DNA from: an uncultured Paraprevotella sp.
GTDB taxonomy: Bacteria > Bacteroidota > Bacteroidia > Bacteroidales > Bacteroidaceae
DNA: 40,004 nucleotides
Reading direction: 5' to 3'
Assembly: GCA_944321565.1 (NCBI GenBank)
Contig: CALULT010000027.1
Coordinates: forward strand, 1 to 40,004
This document shows positions 16,108-25,246 of this stretch, piece after piece. The stretch's first letter is position 1, and each line of letters begins with the position of its first letter. Position numbers and translations under genes: made by a program. The notes beneath the pieces were generated by a model. That model searched no databases and was not told the origin of the DNA. It was given only the letters and a program-made list of their open reading frames with translations.

Positions 16108-16673
16108 TAGTTGATGACGTTGATGATGGTCAGGCCGCCGTTTCGTCCGGCCACGAACGGGGCGGTGCGCCTTCCCTCGCGTTCGATGTAGGGTAGGTAT
16201 AGGGGATATTCTTTGATAAAGCACCCCGCGACGAAGCGGTCTCCGCGCCGGATTTTGCTGTTTTCCGAACTGGCCACTTCATACCGGCTTTGGCCGAGGT
16301 AATTGAGCCGCAGCATCCGGTTGGGGCTCCAGCCTATTTCAATCACCGTGCCTGGTGTCAGCTCGCTGCTGGTCACTTGTTTGGCATCGAAGAACGAAGA
16401 GTTGTATTTCACGCTGGTCTTCAACCAAGCTTTGAAGGCTGTGAAGTCTTTGTGTCCTATGTACTGCGCGAGGATGTCCAAGGTGCAGGTGCGTGGTTTG
16501 TGGCTGTCGCCCACGTATGCCCACAGGCGTTTCAACGTGGACGTGGACAAACGCAGCCCCGCTTGTTTGCTGAGGTGCAGCGAAAACACTTCAAAGTCGG
16601 TCGTGGTGTTCAGCACACGGCCGAATTTCTGTTCGACAAGCAGTTTGAGTTCTTCTGTTTCGGGTGTGTTCAT
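16107..16673 (-). CDS. Conserved HTH-like cytosolic protein beside the kinase
   Basis: The product is 188 residues from the ATG ending at 16673 (MNTPETEELKLLVEQKFG). The first ~85 residues are helical and read like a DNA-binding fold: LRLSTSTLKRLWAYVG followed by CTLDILAQYIGHKDFTAF has the spacing of an XRE/LacI-like helix-turn-helix. The C-terminal ~95 residues are beta-rich (PGTVIEIGWSPNRMLRLNYLG ... GDRFVAGCFIKE) and end GGLTIINVIN. I recognise this as a protein family widespread in Bacteroidetes but without a known function. Its stop codon overlaps the kinase start and it follows the BspA lipoprotein by 14 bases. It is a natural candidate for substrate or output regulator of the kinase; unproven. 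Confidence 0.75.
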   Translation of the reverse strand: MNTPETEELKLLVEQKFGRVLNTTTDFEVFSLHLSKQAGLRLSTSTLKRLWAYVGDSHKPRTCTLDILAQYIGHKDFTAFKAWLKTSVKYNSSFFDAKQVTSSELTPGTVIEIGWSPNRMLRLNYLGQSRYEVASSENSKIRRGDRFVAGCFIKEYPLYLPYIEREGRRTAPFVAGRNGGLTIINVIN

Positions 16674-16687
16674 ATTTGTTCGTTTGA

Positions 16688-18610
16688 TTATTCTATTTCC
16701 ATGATATGTTCGAATTGTCCCCAACTTGGGTGTGCCTTGTATCTGTCCATACTGTTGGCGGGAACATACAAGGTACATGTTCGGAACAAGTTGCCCTGCG
16801 ACGTGCTGAATGCATCGGGATTGCACACCGGCGGATAGACGGCTTCGACGTAAAGGTGCTCAAGCGGGCAATTGCCGAAGGCGTAGTCGGAAACCAGTTC
16901 CGTGCCGCTGCCGAGCCTGACGGTCGTCAGCTGTCGGCATCCTTGAAAGGTGCCCGTGGGGATTGTCCGGAGCGAGGCCGGCGTGACGACTTCTTCGACC
17001 GTGCTGCCGTAGAACACATTTTGTCCCAATTCCTTCAATCCTTCGGGGAGCGTGAATCTCGTGATGTGGCATCCTTGGAAGGCATAATCGCCTAGCGACG
17101 TGACGGAGGCGGGCATCGTGTAATCACCGCTTTTGCCGACAGGGAACCATACGATTTGTGACAGGTCGGCGGTGAACAGGACACCGTCTTCGCTGCGGTA
17201 ATGCGGGTTGGCGGCAGAGATATGGATTCCGGCCAGCCGTTCGCATCCGTCGGACGGAGTCACTTCCTCTACGTAGGGCGGGAGGTCCAGCCTCGTGAGC
17301 GAGCTGCATCCGAGGAAGGCATTTTTTTCAATCGTGGTGGCTGAATTGGGCAACGTCACCGATTCAAGCTTGTCGCAACCGGCGAACAGCCCTTGTCCCA
17401 CGACGTCGGCTTTCGCGTAATGTGCGTTGTCGTAGCTTTCCCCGCCCTCCACGATGTCGGCATCGGCAAGGTTCACGCGAACCAGCTGGCCCGGTGTGGC
17501 GGAGCCGTCGGCCTCCCGCCCCATCATTTGGCGGAGCAGGCGCAGGTCGTCGCCGTTCATCGGTCCGTCAAACGAGAGTGACGTGAAACGGTACAGGTCA
17601 TCGCCCATCAATGCGGCCAGTCCGCCCGGTTCGTCCCATGTGGCGGCGTCGCTGGTCGTGATTTCCAGTGTTTCCCCTTTCGTTTCACCCGCTTTGCTGG
17701 TTGCATACGGTTGGATTTGGTAGGCGGAGTTTCGTTCAAGCCCGCTGATGTGCAATTGGCATGGGCCGGTGAAGGAAGTGGCGGAGGGGGCTTGCACTTT
17801 TGTGGCGTTGCCCGACGGGAGCTTGCGGACGTAGCATCCCGTTTCTGTGACCGGTTCGCTGCCTTCGCTCAGGATTTCATAGTTCACGATGGCACTTGCC
17901 GGGCCGAGGCTCACCAGCGTGGGGTGTCCCATGGCCGGTAATTCATCGGGGAGGGTAGTGAAGGACAACGTGTCGCTGGCCAGGGGCGTGTTTTCGCCGT
18001 CATAATATCCTTTCAGGCAGAAGCTGTACGACGTGCCGGCCTCCAGCCCGGTGAGGCGCACCGACACGCGGCCTTCGTCGTCGGCTTCCACGCCGGGCGA
18101 CGTGAGGGACATCTCGTCCTGCGGGCCATAGACGAACCTCAGTTCCGGCATGGGGAGGTCGTCCTGTATCACGATGCTTCCCGCGAGGGTGGCTTCGGTG
18201 CGTGTGATGTCGGTGGCCGCGTCCGCGTAAAGCCGTGGTTTCTCGTTGGGCAGGGTGGTGAATGCCGCGGTGTCGCTGGCCAGGGTCACACGCCCGTTGC
18301 TGCATTGCAGGTAAAAGCTGTATGGTGTGTCCGCTTCCAGCCCGGTGAGGCGCACTGACACATGGCCTTTTCCGTCGGCTTCCACGGACTGGGAGACGAG
18401 GCTCATGTCATTTTGTTTCCCATAGACGAACCTCAGCTCCGGCATAGGGGTGCCGCCTTGTGTCACGATGTTCCCCGCAAGGGTGGCTTCGGTGCGCGTG
18501 ATGTCGGTGGCCGTGCCGATATAAAGCTGTGGTTCCAAATTGTCCGGTTTGTCTTCTTGGCATGAGGCAAACGCAAGTGTTGCGGCTAAAAAAACGAGGA
18601 ACTTACGCAT
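16688..18610 (-). CDS. Lipoprotein with tandem FN3-like repeats and BspA-type leucine-rich repeats
   Basis: The 640-residue product has a lipoprotein signal (MRKFLVFLAATLAFASC, Cys17), so it is anchored in an outer membrane leaflet. Residues about 27-215 are two FN3-like domains, TATDITRTEATLAG...YSFYLQCSN and a near copy, followed by a third less similar unit (about 220-315). The C-terminal half (about 330-620) is BspA-like LRR_5 repeats (LESVTLPNSATTIEKNAF, ITRFTLPEGLKELGQNVF). BspA repeats bind host matrix proteins or other bacteria in relatives. The FN3 pair is repeated at DNA level with a 294-base period, pointing to a recent duplication. Sits between the barrel-like gene (3-base gap) and the HTH-like gene. 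Confidence 0.9.
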   Translation of the reverse strand: MRKFLVFLAATLAFASCQEDKPDNLEPQLYIGTATDITRTEATLAGNIVTQGGTPMPELRFVYGKQNDMSLVSQSVEADGKGHVSVRLTGLEADTPYSFYLQCSNGRVTLASDTAAFTTLPNEKPRLYADAATDITRTEATLAGSIVIQDDLPMPELRFVYGPQDEMSLTSPGVEADDEGRVSVRLTGLEAGTSYSFCLKGYYDGENTPLASDTLSFTTLPDELPAMGHPTLVSLGPASAIVNYEILSEGSEPVTETGCYVRKLPSGNATKVQAPSATSFTGPCQLHISGLERNSAYQIQPYATSKAGETKGETLEITTSDAATWDEPGGLAALMGDDLYRFTSLSFDGPMNGDDLRLLRQMMGREADGSATPGQLVRVNLADADIVEGGESYDNAHYAKADVVGQGLFAGCDKLESVTLPNSATTIEKNAFLGCSSLTRLDLPPYVEEVTPSDGCERLAGIHISAANPHYRSEDGVLFTADLSQIVWFPVGKSGDYTMPASVTSLGDYAFQGCHITRFTLPEGLKELGQNVFYGSTVEEVVTPASLRTIPTGTFQGCRQLTTVRLGSGTELVSDYAFGNCPLEHLYVEAVYPPVCNPDAFSTSQGNLFRTCTLYVPANSMDRYKAHPSWGQFEHIMEIE

Positions 18611-18613
18611 GGT

Positions 18614-19645
18614 TTATTTCTTTGATTTCCAAATTCTGAATCCTACACCTATGCTTGCCTGCCATTGCTTGCCGGCGATGGTCAGCGTAGAGGCAGACAA
18701 GTTGAAGCGTTTGAACGAAAGCAGCAGGCCGGCTTCTGCGGCAATGCCCTTGCACGAAAGTCCGTCGTTGAGCGCATAGCCTCCACCTTCGCTGTCCGCG
18801 AGTTGCCATGCCAGCGAAGAACGTCCGTAACCAACGCCGTAGAACACGGCGAGCCATTGCCGCAGGTGGTGTGCCATTCCTGCCGTGAAGGCATGGGTGG
18901 CCCGTCGTGTCTCCCCCGTATAGTAGGGCTTTATTTCGCTTCCGGGCAGGAAACCTTCCCGGTCACAGGTGTATGGCGTGGTGCCGAGGCGGCGCAGGTC
19001 ACTTTGCGCATGGACGAAAAAGCCGTGTCGCCTGAGCATGGCGAACATGATGCCCCATGAAGGGCCTCTCTCGTGAAGCGAGACGGTCAGCAGCCCGTGC
19101 ATGCGCCATGGCAATTGGGGGGCGTGCTTGTCCACGATTACCGTGTCGGTGACGGTGCGGGTGAAGAACACCGTGTCGCGCGTGTGGACTACGTCCGGCC
19201 GTGGCGTTTCTATCTTCAGTTCATAGGCCATGCGCCCTTCGAGCGGTTCGGAGAACCGGTAGTCGCGCAGGACACCCCAGCGGGGGTGTTTGATGGTGAG
19301 GAGTTTCGTGCCGTGCGGCAGGTAGAGCCATATCTCGCCGACCTCGTTTTTCCTTTTTACGATGCCCAATGGCGAAGAAAAGGCAAATTCTTTCTGAGCC
19401 ACCACCTTCACCAGTGCGCAGGCATCGCCGTTGAGGTCACGCACGGGGGTGATGAACGCGCTGATGTCGTTGGGCAACACCTTGAAGCCCGAGACTTTGA
19501 ATCTCGTCGTGGTGCTGTCGGTTGAATGGGAGGCTTGGGCATTTGCGGCCAGGAGCGGCAGCCACGCCGCCAACAAGGCCGTCAGCCAGTTTTTCCATGG
19601 ATGCCACAAGGCGGCATGGTTGGGAAATAGGGTCTTTACTTTCAT
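18614..19645 (-). CDS. Envelope protein, PEGA-like N-terminus and beta-barrel-like C-terminus
   Basis: The 343-residue product has a long signal peptide (cleavage near LAANAQA, about residue 37). The first half (TRFKVSGFKVLPNDISAFITPVRDLNGDACALVKVVAQ ... EIWLYLPHGTKLLTIKHPRWG) reads like a PEGA-type surface-layer domain: short strands ending in a hydrophobic KLLTIKHP turn. The second half alternates hydrophobic/polar residues with aromatic ends (GLLTVSLHERGPSWG, QWQASIGVGFRIWKSKK), as in a small outer-membrane barrel. Seen often near Bacteroidetes kinases as I recall, but function not known. Ten bases after the NTF2-like gene, three before the next. Confidence 0.65.
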   Translation of the reverse strand: MKVKTLFPNHAALWHPWKNWLTALLAAWLPLLAANAQASHSTDSTTTRFKVSGFKVLPNDISAFITPVRDLNGDACALVKVVAQKEFAFSSPLGIVKRKNEVGEIWLYLPHGTKLLTIKHPRWGVLRDYRFSEPLEGRMAYELKIETPRPDVVHTRDTVFFTRTVTDTVIVDKHAPQLPWRMHGLLTVSLHERGPSWGIMFAMLRRHGFFVHAQSDLRRLGTTPYTCDREGFLPGSEIKPYYTGETRRATHAFTAGMAHHLRQWLAVFYGVGYGRSSLAWQLADSEGGGYALNDGLSCKGIAAEAGLLLSFKRFNLSASTLTIAGKQWQASIGVGFRIWKSKK

Positions 19646-19655
19646 GGCTTTCTCC

Positions 19656-20687
19656 TCATTTCAAGTTGAAGTCGCCGATGCTGATAACATCGTCCGTGTC
19701 ATGCACGTCCGTGGCCGGTTGCCAGGTGCGGACATGGATGAGCGGCATGGATTCGTCGCGGAAGTCCCACAGCAGGAACAGCCAGCCGTCGTCCGAGTAG
19801 CGGTCGCTCGTGTAGCGTTGGCGCAGCCGGACACCGTAAATGCCATCCAGCGTGGGGTGGCGCAGGATGCGGAAGTCGGAAAACTTCACGTCGATTTCCC
19901 GGTTGGCGGCGAACGCGCGGGACAGGCGCGAGAGGTATTCGCCCTTCGTGCGCAGGTAGTATTCCACGCGCTTGCCGGCCACAACCCCGTCGTGGTTGTC
20001 CGGGGCGGCCTTTACCATGTTGCCCACGATGATCAGGGCTTGTTCGCTGAATACTTGGCGCAGGAAGTCGAGGTCTTTCGTGGTGTATGCCGTGCGGAAA
20101 TGTTCGCAATAGTCCAGGATGACACGTCGCCTTTCGCTGTCGTCCACGTCCAGCTTGCCGGACAGGACTTTGGCGGCTTCGCGGAAGAACGGGTGGCCGG
20201 CCTTGATGCGGCGCAGGGCTTCGTCGTCCAGTTTGCGGGGTGCGGAGTCCCTTTTGCGTGGCTGGCTTTTCGTGCGCAGACGGGATTCCGGGGTGTCTGC
20301 GGAAGTTTGGATCTCCGTGCTTTCACGGGTGAATTTCTCGTGGTTGACGGGCAGGGACGCAGTCGGGATGGTGACGATGCCGTCGGGGTCGATATAGCCT
20401 GTCCGTCCCGTGGCGTTCTCGCGGAAATGCAATTGGCCGTCGCGGAAACGCACGTCAAGCAGGCAATTGCGCACAGGGACATGGAACAGCTTGCGTCCCA
20501 AGCTGTCTTCCACGACGTAGCGCGTCCGCCCTTGCCGGTCGGTCTGCCTCACCAGCTCGCGGCCTTCGTGCAGCCCGTAGCGCGTTTCATGCCATCCGAC
20601 ACCGGGGGCGGGTGTCAGCCATAAGGCTGCCGCCACGCCCCCGAGTACCAGTATCAATACGGATAAGACGTATATTGCCGTTTTCAT
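19656..20687 (-). CDS. Membrane-anchored NTF2-like domain protein
   Basis: The product is 343 residues. A single N-terminal membrane helix (TAIYVLSVLILVLGGVAAAL) is followed by a beta-rich region containing YGLHEGRELVRQTDRQG and GYIDPDGIVTIP, a disordered basic linker (about 115-150), and a C-terminal domain (about 165-343; DYCEHFRTAYTTKDLDFLRQ ... VKFSDFRILRHP ... DGWLFLLWDF) that looks like the SnoaL/NTF2 fold, used for ligand binding or assembly. Likely periplasmic, anchored at the inner membrane. Nine bases after the fimbrillin gene and ten before the next, firmly within the operon. Role unknown. Confidence 0.7.
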   Translation of the reverse strand: MKTAIYVLSVLILVLGGVAAALWLTPAPGVGWHETRYGLHEGRELVRQTDRQGRTRYVVEDSLGRKLFHVPVRNCLLDVRFRDGQLHFRENATGRTGYIDPDGIVTIPTASLPVNHEKFTRESTEIQTSADTPESRLRTKSQPRKRDSAPRKLDDEALRRIKAGHPFFREAAKVLSGKLDVDDSERRRVILDYCEHFRTAYTTKDLDFLRQVFSEQALIIVGNMVKAAPDNHDGVVAGKRVEYYLRTKGEYLSRLSRAFAANREIDVKFSDFRILRHPTLDGIYGVRLRQRYTSDRYSDDGWLFLLWDFRDESMPLIHVRTWQPATDVHDTDDVISIGDFNLK

Positions 20688-20696
20688 CCTTTTGTT

Positions 20697-21599
20697 TTAT
20701 TGCCAGTCCTGTATCTCGCCTCCCACTTCGATTTTTACTTGGTCCGGGTTGTCTGAGATGACCATGTTCACCAGGTGCTCCACACCGGGCTTGAACTGGA
20801 ACGTGCTCTCGAACACGTAGGACACCCCTTTCATGATGACTTCAATCAGCGGCATGCGGTTTTCCACGCGCTGGGGCACGACGATGGCCGAGAACACGAA
20901 GTCGCTCTCCTGCCGGGCCGTGAGGGTGGCGCGGTTGCCGCGCACATAGCGTGTGGCGACACCCGCGCTGAGGTCGATGGTGGCCTCGGGCACGGTGTTG
21001 TGTACATAGACTTCCGCGTCGGTGGGCATGTCGCCCTCGAAGTCCTCGCCCTTGATGAGGCGTATCGTGAGCTTGCTCATGATGTGGCGGAACGTCAGGG
21101 TGACGGGCGCGTCGGATGCGCTCACACCTTCTGTCCGGGCATAGAGGAAGTCGCTGGCCTCATAACCGTCCATGCCGTTGCCGTTGTCGGCCTGCTGGTC
21201 TGTGCAGACGCTGAAGGGCAGGTCCTCGATGGAACTGACGGGGTGCACGTAGGGATAGTAGGCGCAGGCGTTGAACGTGCCGTCGTCCCAATAGAGCGGG
21301 CGCGCGGCAGTCCAGTTCCCGCCGTTGCACGTCAGGGCCTCGTTGTTCACCAGGTTGCCGCCGATTTCCAGCGGCGTGTCCGTGGCGTGGACGAACACGC
21401 CCACTTGGTCGCCGTCCTCGAAGGCATCGTTCACCACCCGCACGCGTTGCGCCGGATGGACCACGGCGAAGGTCATGGGCGTGTGCCGGACATCGGCCGG
21501 TGCTTCGGCTTCCGGCGCGACGGCCTCCTCGTGGATGCATGACCAGACCCACAGGCTTAGCAACGCCAAAATTACGGATTTTATTAGATCTTTCTTCAT
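20697..21599 (-). CDS. Fimbrillin family lipoprotein
   Basis: The product is 300 residues with a lipoprotein signal ending SLWVWSC (Cys21). Fimbrillin hallmarks are seen: FEDGDQVGVFVHATDTP (residues about 60-76), the Trp/Tyr-rich RPLYWDDGTFNACAYYPYV (about 99-117), SVCTDQQAD, YEASDFLYA and the FRHIMSKLTIRL motif (about 170-181), ending with a VIVPQ-like strand. Matches the Mfa-like/fimbrillin A group (PF13149). Such lipoproteins are exported, trimmed and polymerised or displayed on the surface. It lacks the usual C-terminal donor region beyond GGEIQDWQ, so tip or anchor versus stalk role cannot be told. Second fimbrillin-type subunit of the operon, 37 bases after the protease fusion. Confidence 0.9.
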   Translation of the reverse strand: MKKDLIKSVILALLSLWVWSCIHEEAVAPEAEAPADVRHTPMTFAVVHPAQRVRVVNDAFEDGDQVGVFVHATDTPLEIGGNLVNNEALTCNGGNWTAARPLYWDDGTFNACAYYPYVHPVSSIEDLPFSVCTDQQADNGNGMDGYEASDFLYARTEGVSASDAPVTLTFRHIMSKLTIRLIKGEDFEGDMPTDAEVYVHNTVPEATIDLSAGVATRYVRGNRATLTARQESDFVFSAIVVPQRVENRMPLIEVIMKGVSYVFESTFQFKPGVEHLVNMVISDNPDQVKIEVGGEIQDWQ

Positions 21600-21636
21600 A
21601 ATTTGCTTTTTTAATTACGTTAAACTGTTTCTTTCC

Positions 21637-24600
21637 TTACCGTCTGTTCCGTTGCAGCGGGCTGCCCTTGTGAATCTTCGGCGGCATCTGGAAGCCGTGC
21701 AGGGTGCGGCTGTCCACGTAGGTGTCCGCGCTGCGCGTCACGGCGCCGGCATCGCGCTTGTCGTTGGCCACGAACTCCTCGAAGGAGTAGGTCTCGCCGG
21801 CATAGCGCTTGATGCGCTTCACGATGCTCTCGCGGCTGATGGTGCTGTAATACGGAATGTCGTTGTTCATGCAGGAGTTCTGCTCCGAGCGGAACACGCC
21901 GCGGTTGTGCATGAAGCCGCCTTCGAAGATGTCCACGATGTCGCTGTAGCGGTCGTCGAAGATGAGGTGGCTCCAGGGCACTTCGTGCATCTTGCCCGTG
22001 AGCGACAGGTTGTCGTACCAGCCCAAGCCTTTCGCCCAGTTGATGGCATCCACATGCCCGCAGCAGGTACACTGGCAGAAGTCGATGAACTCGTTGTGGT
22101 AGATGTACTCGTCGCCCAGCTTGCCGAAACCGTGTCCGCCGGCCTCGTGCTGGATGACGCCGCGCGAGTCGAGCGGGTAGCCGTAGGTGCTCTGCGGACA
22201 GAAGGCAATGGCCGAGCCGTCCTCCCACATCTGGCAGATGCCACCGTAGTCGGTGCTGTTGGGCACGATGATGATGAGCGTCTGGTTCAGGTTTTGTTCC
22301 GTCACGGTGGGGGCGTTCAGGGAGTAGTCGAAGATTTCGTCATAGTCCGCCCGCAGGCCCACGCCGCCGGTGTAGGTGGTGTTGAAGCGGTTGTAGCGGA
22401 TGGTGTTCACCGTGCCCACGCCAGTCTCCGTGGAGAGCGGGAAGGCCGTGTAGACGTTGAAGTAGTCGCGGTAGGTCGTGTAAGGCTCGATGCGAAGAAG
22501 TATTCCACTTCCTGCTGGATGTTGGCCAGATAGTCGCCGTCGGAGATGTTCTTCGCGTCGTAGCCGTCGCCGAGGATGACGATGTTGATGCCGCCCGTGT
22601 TGCCGCGCGTGGCCTTCTGGAGCGTCAGCCATTCATCTTCGCCGTATTCGTAGTCATATTGCGTGACGGTGCATTTGTGGGTGTATTCCTCGTCCTTCAG
22701 TTTGAACACGATTTCGCCCGTGCGGTCGGCCGAGCCTTGGGCCATGGCCTTGATGGTGAGCGTCACCTCGGTCTTGTTGCCGCCGCTGGTCTGCGACAGT
22801 TCGCACCACGAGGGTTTGCTCTGCACTTCCCACTCGCCTTCGGCATCCACGATGAGCGTCTGCTTGTGCTCGGTGTTCAGGGCACAGGCGAGCGACGGGC
22901 GGCACACCAGTTCGTGGTGGGCGGCGATGCGCTTGAACTCGTTCCAGCCCGGCGCAGCTTGGTATTGTGCAATGGCTGGTTCGGGCACTTCGAGCGTGAA
23001 GTTGTCTTTGGCCACGCCGTTGAAGGCTCCGACTTGCACGTTGGCGGGAATCTCTCCTTTGCAGACGATGCTGCCGATGCCGTAACAACCCTCGAATGCA
23101 CCGCCGTCACTGTATGCGCTGGCTTCATAGCCGATGTTTTCTATGCTTTCAGGGAACACCAGCCCTTCGATGCTCCGGCAATTGGCGAAAGCTCCGGCGC
23201 CGATGCTTTGTACCCCTTCCGGGAACTCAAGAATCCCCATCAAGCGCCAGTTTCCGGCAAAAGCACGGTTTCCGATGGAAGCGAGGTCTTTGGGCAGTTT
23301 CAGTTCGCCCGAGAAATCGCAGCCATTGAACGCATTCTCTCCGATGGCGGTCAGGTTTCTGGGCAACACCAGTTCTCCTTTCAGCGGGGCGTGTTCAAAA
23401 GCGCCTTTCAATATGCTGGTGATGCCGTCATGAAGCTGCAGCGTACCGTCGAAACCGGTGTCTGTAAATGTGCCGACAGGTATCGTGGTGACACCTTGTG
23501 GAATCGTGAGGTTTCCTGTCAGGTTCTTGCAGCCTGCAAACGCGCTTGCTCCGATTTCCTCAAGGCCGTCCGGGAGGTTGAGGTTTCCGTAAAGGTTGAT
23601 GTTGTTATAGAATGCTTGTTCGTCGATATGTTTGAGTTTGGTGGGCAGGATGAGTTCGCAAGTGAATCTGCAATCACGGAATGTTGCGTTGCCCAAGTAT
23701 TCAAGCGTGGTCGGTAGCGACAGGTCGCCTGTCAGTGAATAGCATTCGTAGAACACCACGCTGCCAATGCGGGTTACCCCTTCGGGGATGATGATTGACC
23801 CCGTGAGGTTTTCACAGTTGCTGAAAGCTTCTCCTCCAATGCCGGTCAGTTTGTCGGGTAACACAATGCGGAGCAGTGATGTCTTCTCTCGCAGGGCATT
23901 CTCGGGGATGACTCCTTCTGTTTCATTGTCATCTCGGGTGTTATCTCCTTTCAGCCAAGGCTGTTCTCCGAATATTCCGCTTACCGATACTTCTTTCAGG
24001 TTGAGCGACTGCAGGTTGTCCATGGAGTCGCGCATGAAATAGAAGTCCTGGCTGTTGATGCGTCCCGTAATCTTCAAGTTCCTCACCTGCGTGTAGTCCT
24101 TGTGGGCCGCGATGATGGAGTCTTTCAGGTGCCCTGCGGTGGAGTGGATGACGATGTACTGCCGTGTGTCGGCATCGTGGCTCACGAGGTCGCTCTCCCA
24201 CGGCGTGATGCTTTCGCTGATGAGCGTCAGGGTATACTTTCCGGTGCTTTCCTTCTTGTCCACGCGGATGGAGAAGTTGTTCATCTTGCCGGAGACGTAG
24301 GTGAAGTCCTCGTCCCGGGTGAAGGTGTAGGCCACTCCGCCTATGGTGATGCTGAAGAGCGTGGTGCCGCCCTTCACGGTCTGCGGCACGACGATGGCCC
24401 GCCATTCGTCGCCGGTGCGGCTGGGTATGGTGGCAGTTTCTTCCACGTCGCCCGCCGGGGACACCGTGCCGTCGGACAGGTTGATGGTGGCCTCGCGCAC
24501 CAGGCTGGTGGCCAGCACGGTCTTTTCGGTGGCCAGCCATTCGCCGGAAGCGAAGCCTTCGCCTTCCACGAGGGTCACGCGGGCATTGGCCATGCGGTGC

Positions 24601-25127
24601 TGCATGGGCAGGCGGATGACGCTGGTCGTGGGGGCCACGTCGGCCACCTTGCCCCACAGGAAGTCGCTGGCTTCGTAGCCGCCCATCTCTCCGTCCTCAC
24701 TCTCCGTGCTCTGGTCGCGCTGCACGGTGAACGCGTAAGCCTCGATGCTTTCCGGCTCGCCGAAGGGGTAGTAGCCATACACGTCGATGTGGGTGTGCTT
24801 GTCTTTCCAATACAGGTCGTAGGCCGAGTTCCACGAATAGTCGGTCTCGTTGAACGTGTGGCGCACGTTGTCGCCCCGGTTGCCCGTGAGCTGGAGTGTG
24901 CCCGGTTCGTTGCCGTTGAAATCCACGATATAGACTCCCATCACGTCGCCGTCGCAGAAGCCGTTGTCGTTCACGCGCTTCCCGGGCAGCTGGTCAATCT
25001 CTCCGGAAAGGCTGATGAGGGCGTTGCCGTTGGCTACGGGGTCGTCTTCGAAGACATCATCGGAACAACCCGCGAGGGCAGCCAGCCCCGCGAGCATATA
25101 GGCATAAATGAATTGTCTGGTTTTCAT
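21637..25127 (-). pseudogene. Fimbrillin / BspA / BACON / M64-peptidase fusion, frameshifted
   Basis: Two overlapping reading frames make one protein of about 1160 residues interrupted by a one-base loss (or two-base gain) near 22490-22500. The first frame runs from MKTRQFIYAYMLAGLAALAGC (lipobox, Cys21) and gives a fimbrillin domain (about 25-300), some 13 BspA-like LRR_5 units (about 405-735), a BACON domain (about 740-825, WEVQSKPSWCELSQTSGGN) and the start of an M64 peptidase (NIVILGDGYD). After YFF it reads nonsense. The other frame picks up at IEPYTTYRDYFNVYTAF and carries the metal site HEAGGHGFGKLGDEY and downstream core to a stop at 21637. Both parts are otherwise uninterrupted, so this is a recent mutation, a phase switch or a sequencing error. 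M64 relatives cleave IgA or other surface glycoproteins. Confidence 0.88.
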
Positions 25128-25246
25128 ATCCGATTGGGTTTAAAGTTGATTTTTATGAAGTGAAAAGCGCACAGGCAACCGGCGGGGCCGGCATGGGAAA
25201 GTATCGGTGCCCTGCCTGCCTGTTGCCTGAGGTTCGCTTTTCGGGG

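Noticed and set aside
19431-20624. 397-codon plus-strand frame across the NTF2-like gene
   Set aside because: It overlaps two minus-strand genes with clear signal peptides and tight operon spacing.
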